Under the pieces are notes generated by a model, which ran no database searches, was not told the DNA's origin, and worked only from the letters and a program-made list of their open reading frames with translations. From Nitrospinota bacterium (GTDB lineage Bacteria; Nitrospinota; Nitrospinia; UBA9942; JAHJSF01): a stretch of DNA of 5,262 bases. Shown piece by piece: positions 5,046 to 5,262 of this stretch (position 1 is the stretch's first letter; every line of letters begins with the position of its first letter). The DNA lies in the NCBI GenBank assembly GCA_018830405.1, contig JAHJSF010000064.1, positions 1-5,262 of the forward strand, read 5' to 3'. A program made the translations under genes and the position numbers.

Positions 5046-5215
5046 AAAGAAAAGACCTTATCAAAAGGCTGACCGATTCAGGATGTGTTATTGTTAGACA
5101 TGGAAGCCGCCACGATTTATATAAAAATCCTGCCACAGGAAAAAAGCAGCCAGTTCCAAGGCATAATGAAATAGATGAAAACCTTGCGAAGCATATAATA
5201 AAAGAAGGGTCATGA
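5042..5215 (+). CDS. hicA: HicA-family toxin (mRNA interferase)
   Basis: The 57-residue protein matches HicA: a small double-stranded-RNA-binding-like fold that cleaves mRNA and stops translation when free of HicB. The N-terminus MKRKDLIKRLTDSG is the usual first helix. The catalytic histidine is H24 in HGSRH (20-24), corresponding to GSNH in E. coli HicA. The C-terminal block PVPRHNEIDENLAKHIIKE (37-55) is the family PRH-E-I motif followed by the last helix. Both key regions are intact, so the toxin looks functional. The ATG at 5042 overlaps the hicB TGA (ATGA), and no separate SD is evident, so translation probably depends on hicB. The stop is TGA at 5213-5215. Confidence 0.87.
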   Translation: MKRKDLIKRLTDSGCVIVRHGSRHDLYKNPATGKKQPVPRHNEIDENLAKHIIKEGS

Positions 5216-5262
5216 CTAGAACAGAGGACACTTTCTGATGATTTTAAGTATCAAAAAGTACA

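Noticed and set aside
5216-5262. ATG at 5238 with AGAGGA upstream, possible start of another gene at the right edge
   Set aside because: Only eight codons are visible before the window ends, so neither coding potential nor identity can be judged. No attC R'' box is recognisable after the hicA stop either.

Overview
The window is 5262 bases of bacterial chromosome with moderate GC. It looks like a Gram-negative, probably anaerobic bacterium of the Desulfobacterota or Nitrospirota kind. This placement is an inference: the envelope protein LapA implies an outer membrane, the two-cluster CCG-domain iron-sulfur protein is typical of anaerobic respirers, and bS21 is present. No gene fixes the genus.

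Left part (1-2203), core genes: the 3' part of purM (purine synthesis, cut by the window edge), a LapA-type inner-membrane protein, a convergent eight-cysteine YkgJ-family protein whose stop lies 4 bases from the lapA stop, and rpsU (bS21). rpsU has its own likely promoter, an unusually distant Shine-Dalgarno sequence with a perfect hairpin between it and the ATG, and a strong intrinsic terminator.

Middle (2204-3811): a non-coding foldback element of about 171 bases fills the gap between the rpsU terminator and a minus-strand gene for a GlcF/HdrD-like iron-sulfur protein. The end of the element coincides with that gene's stop codon. The 162-base gap between this gene and the next, divergent one holds a near-consensus sigma70 promoter and a 12-base direct repeat.

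Right part (3812-5262): an LsrF-family class I aldolase/thiolase is followed, directly after its stop, by an 88-base structure that matches an integron attC site box by box (R'', L'', L', R', with the expected extrahelical A). Its R' box has lost the GTT cleavage triplet. After it come a 32-codon ORF with a good ribosome binding site and a compact hicB-hicA toxin-antitoxin pair with an ATGA overlap. The pair looks richer in A than the genes to its left. The simplest reading is that the right end is a piece of an integron gene-cassette array, or its remnant, joined to ordinary chromosome at the aldolase gene. No integrase is visible, and only one attC lies in the window.

The main points for a second look are the attC-like site with its putative TA cassette, the hairpin between SD and start of rpsU, and the foldback element.
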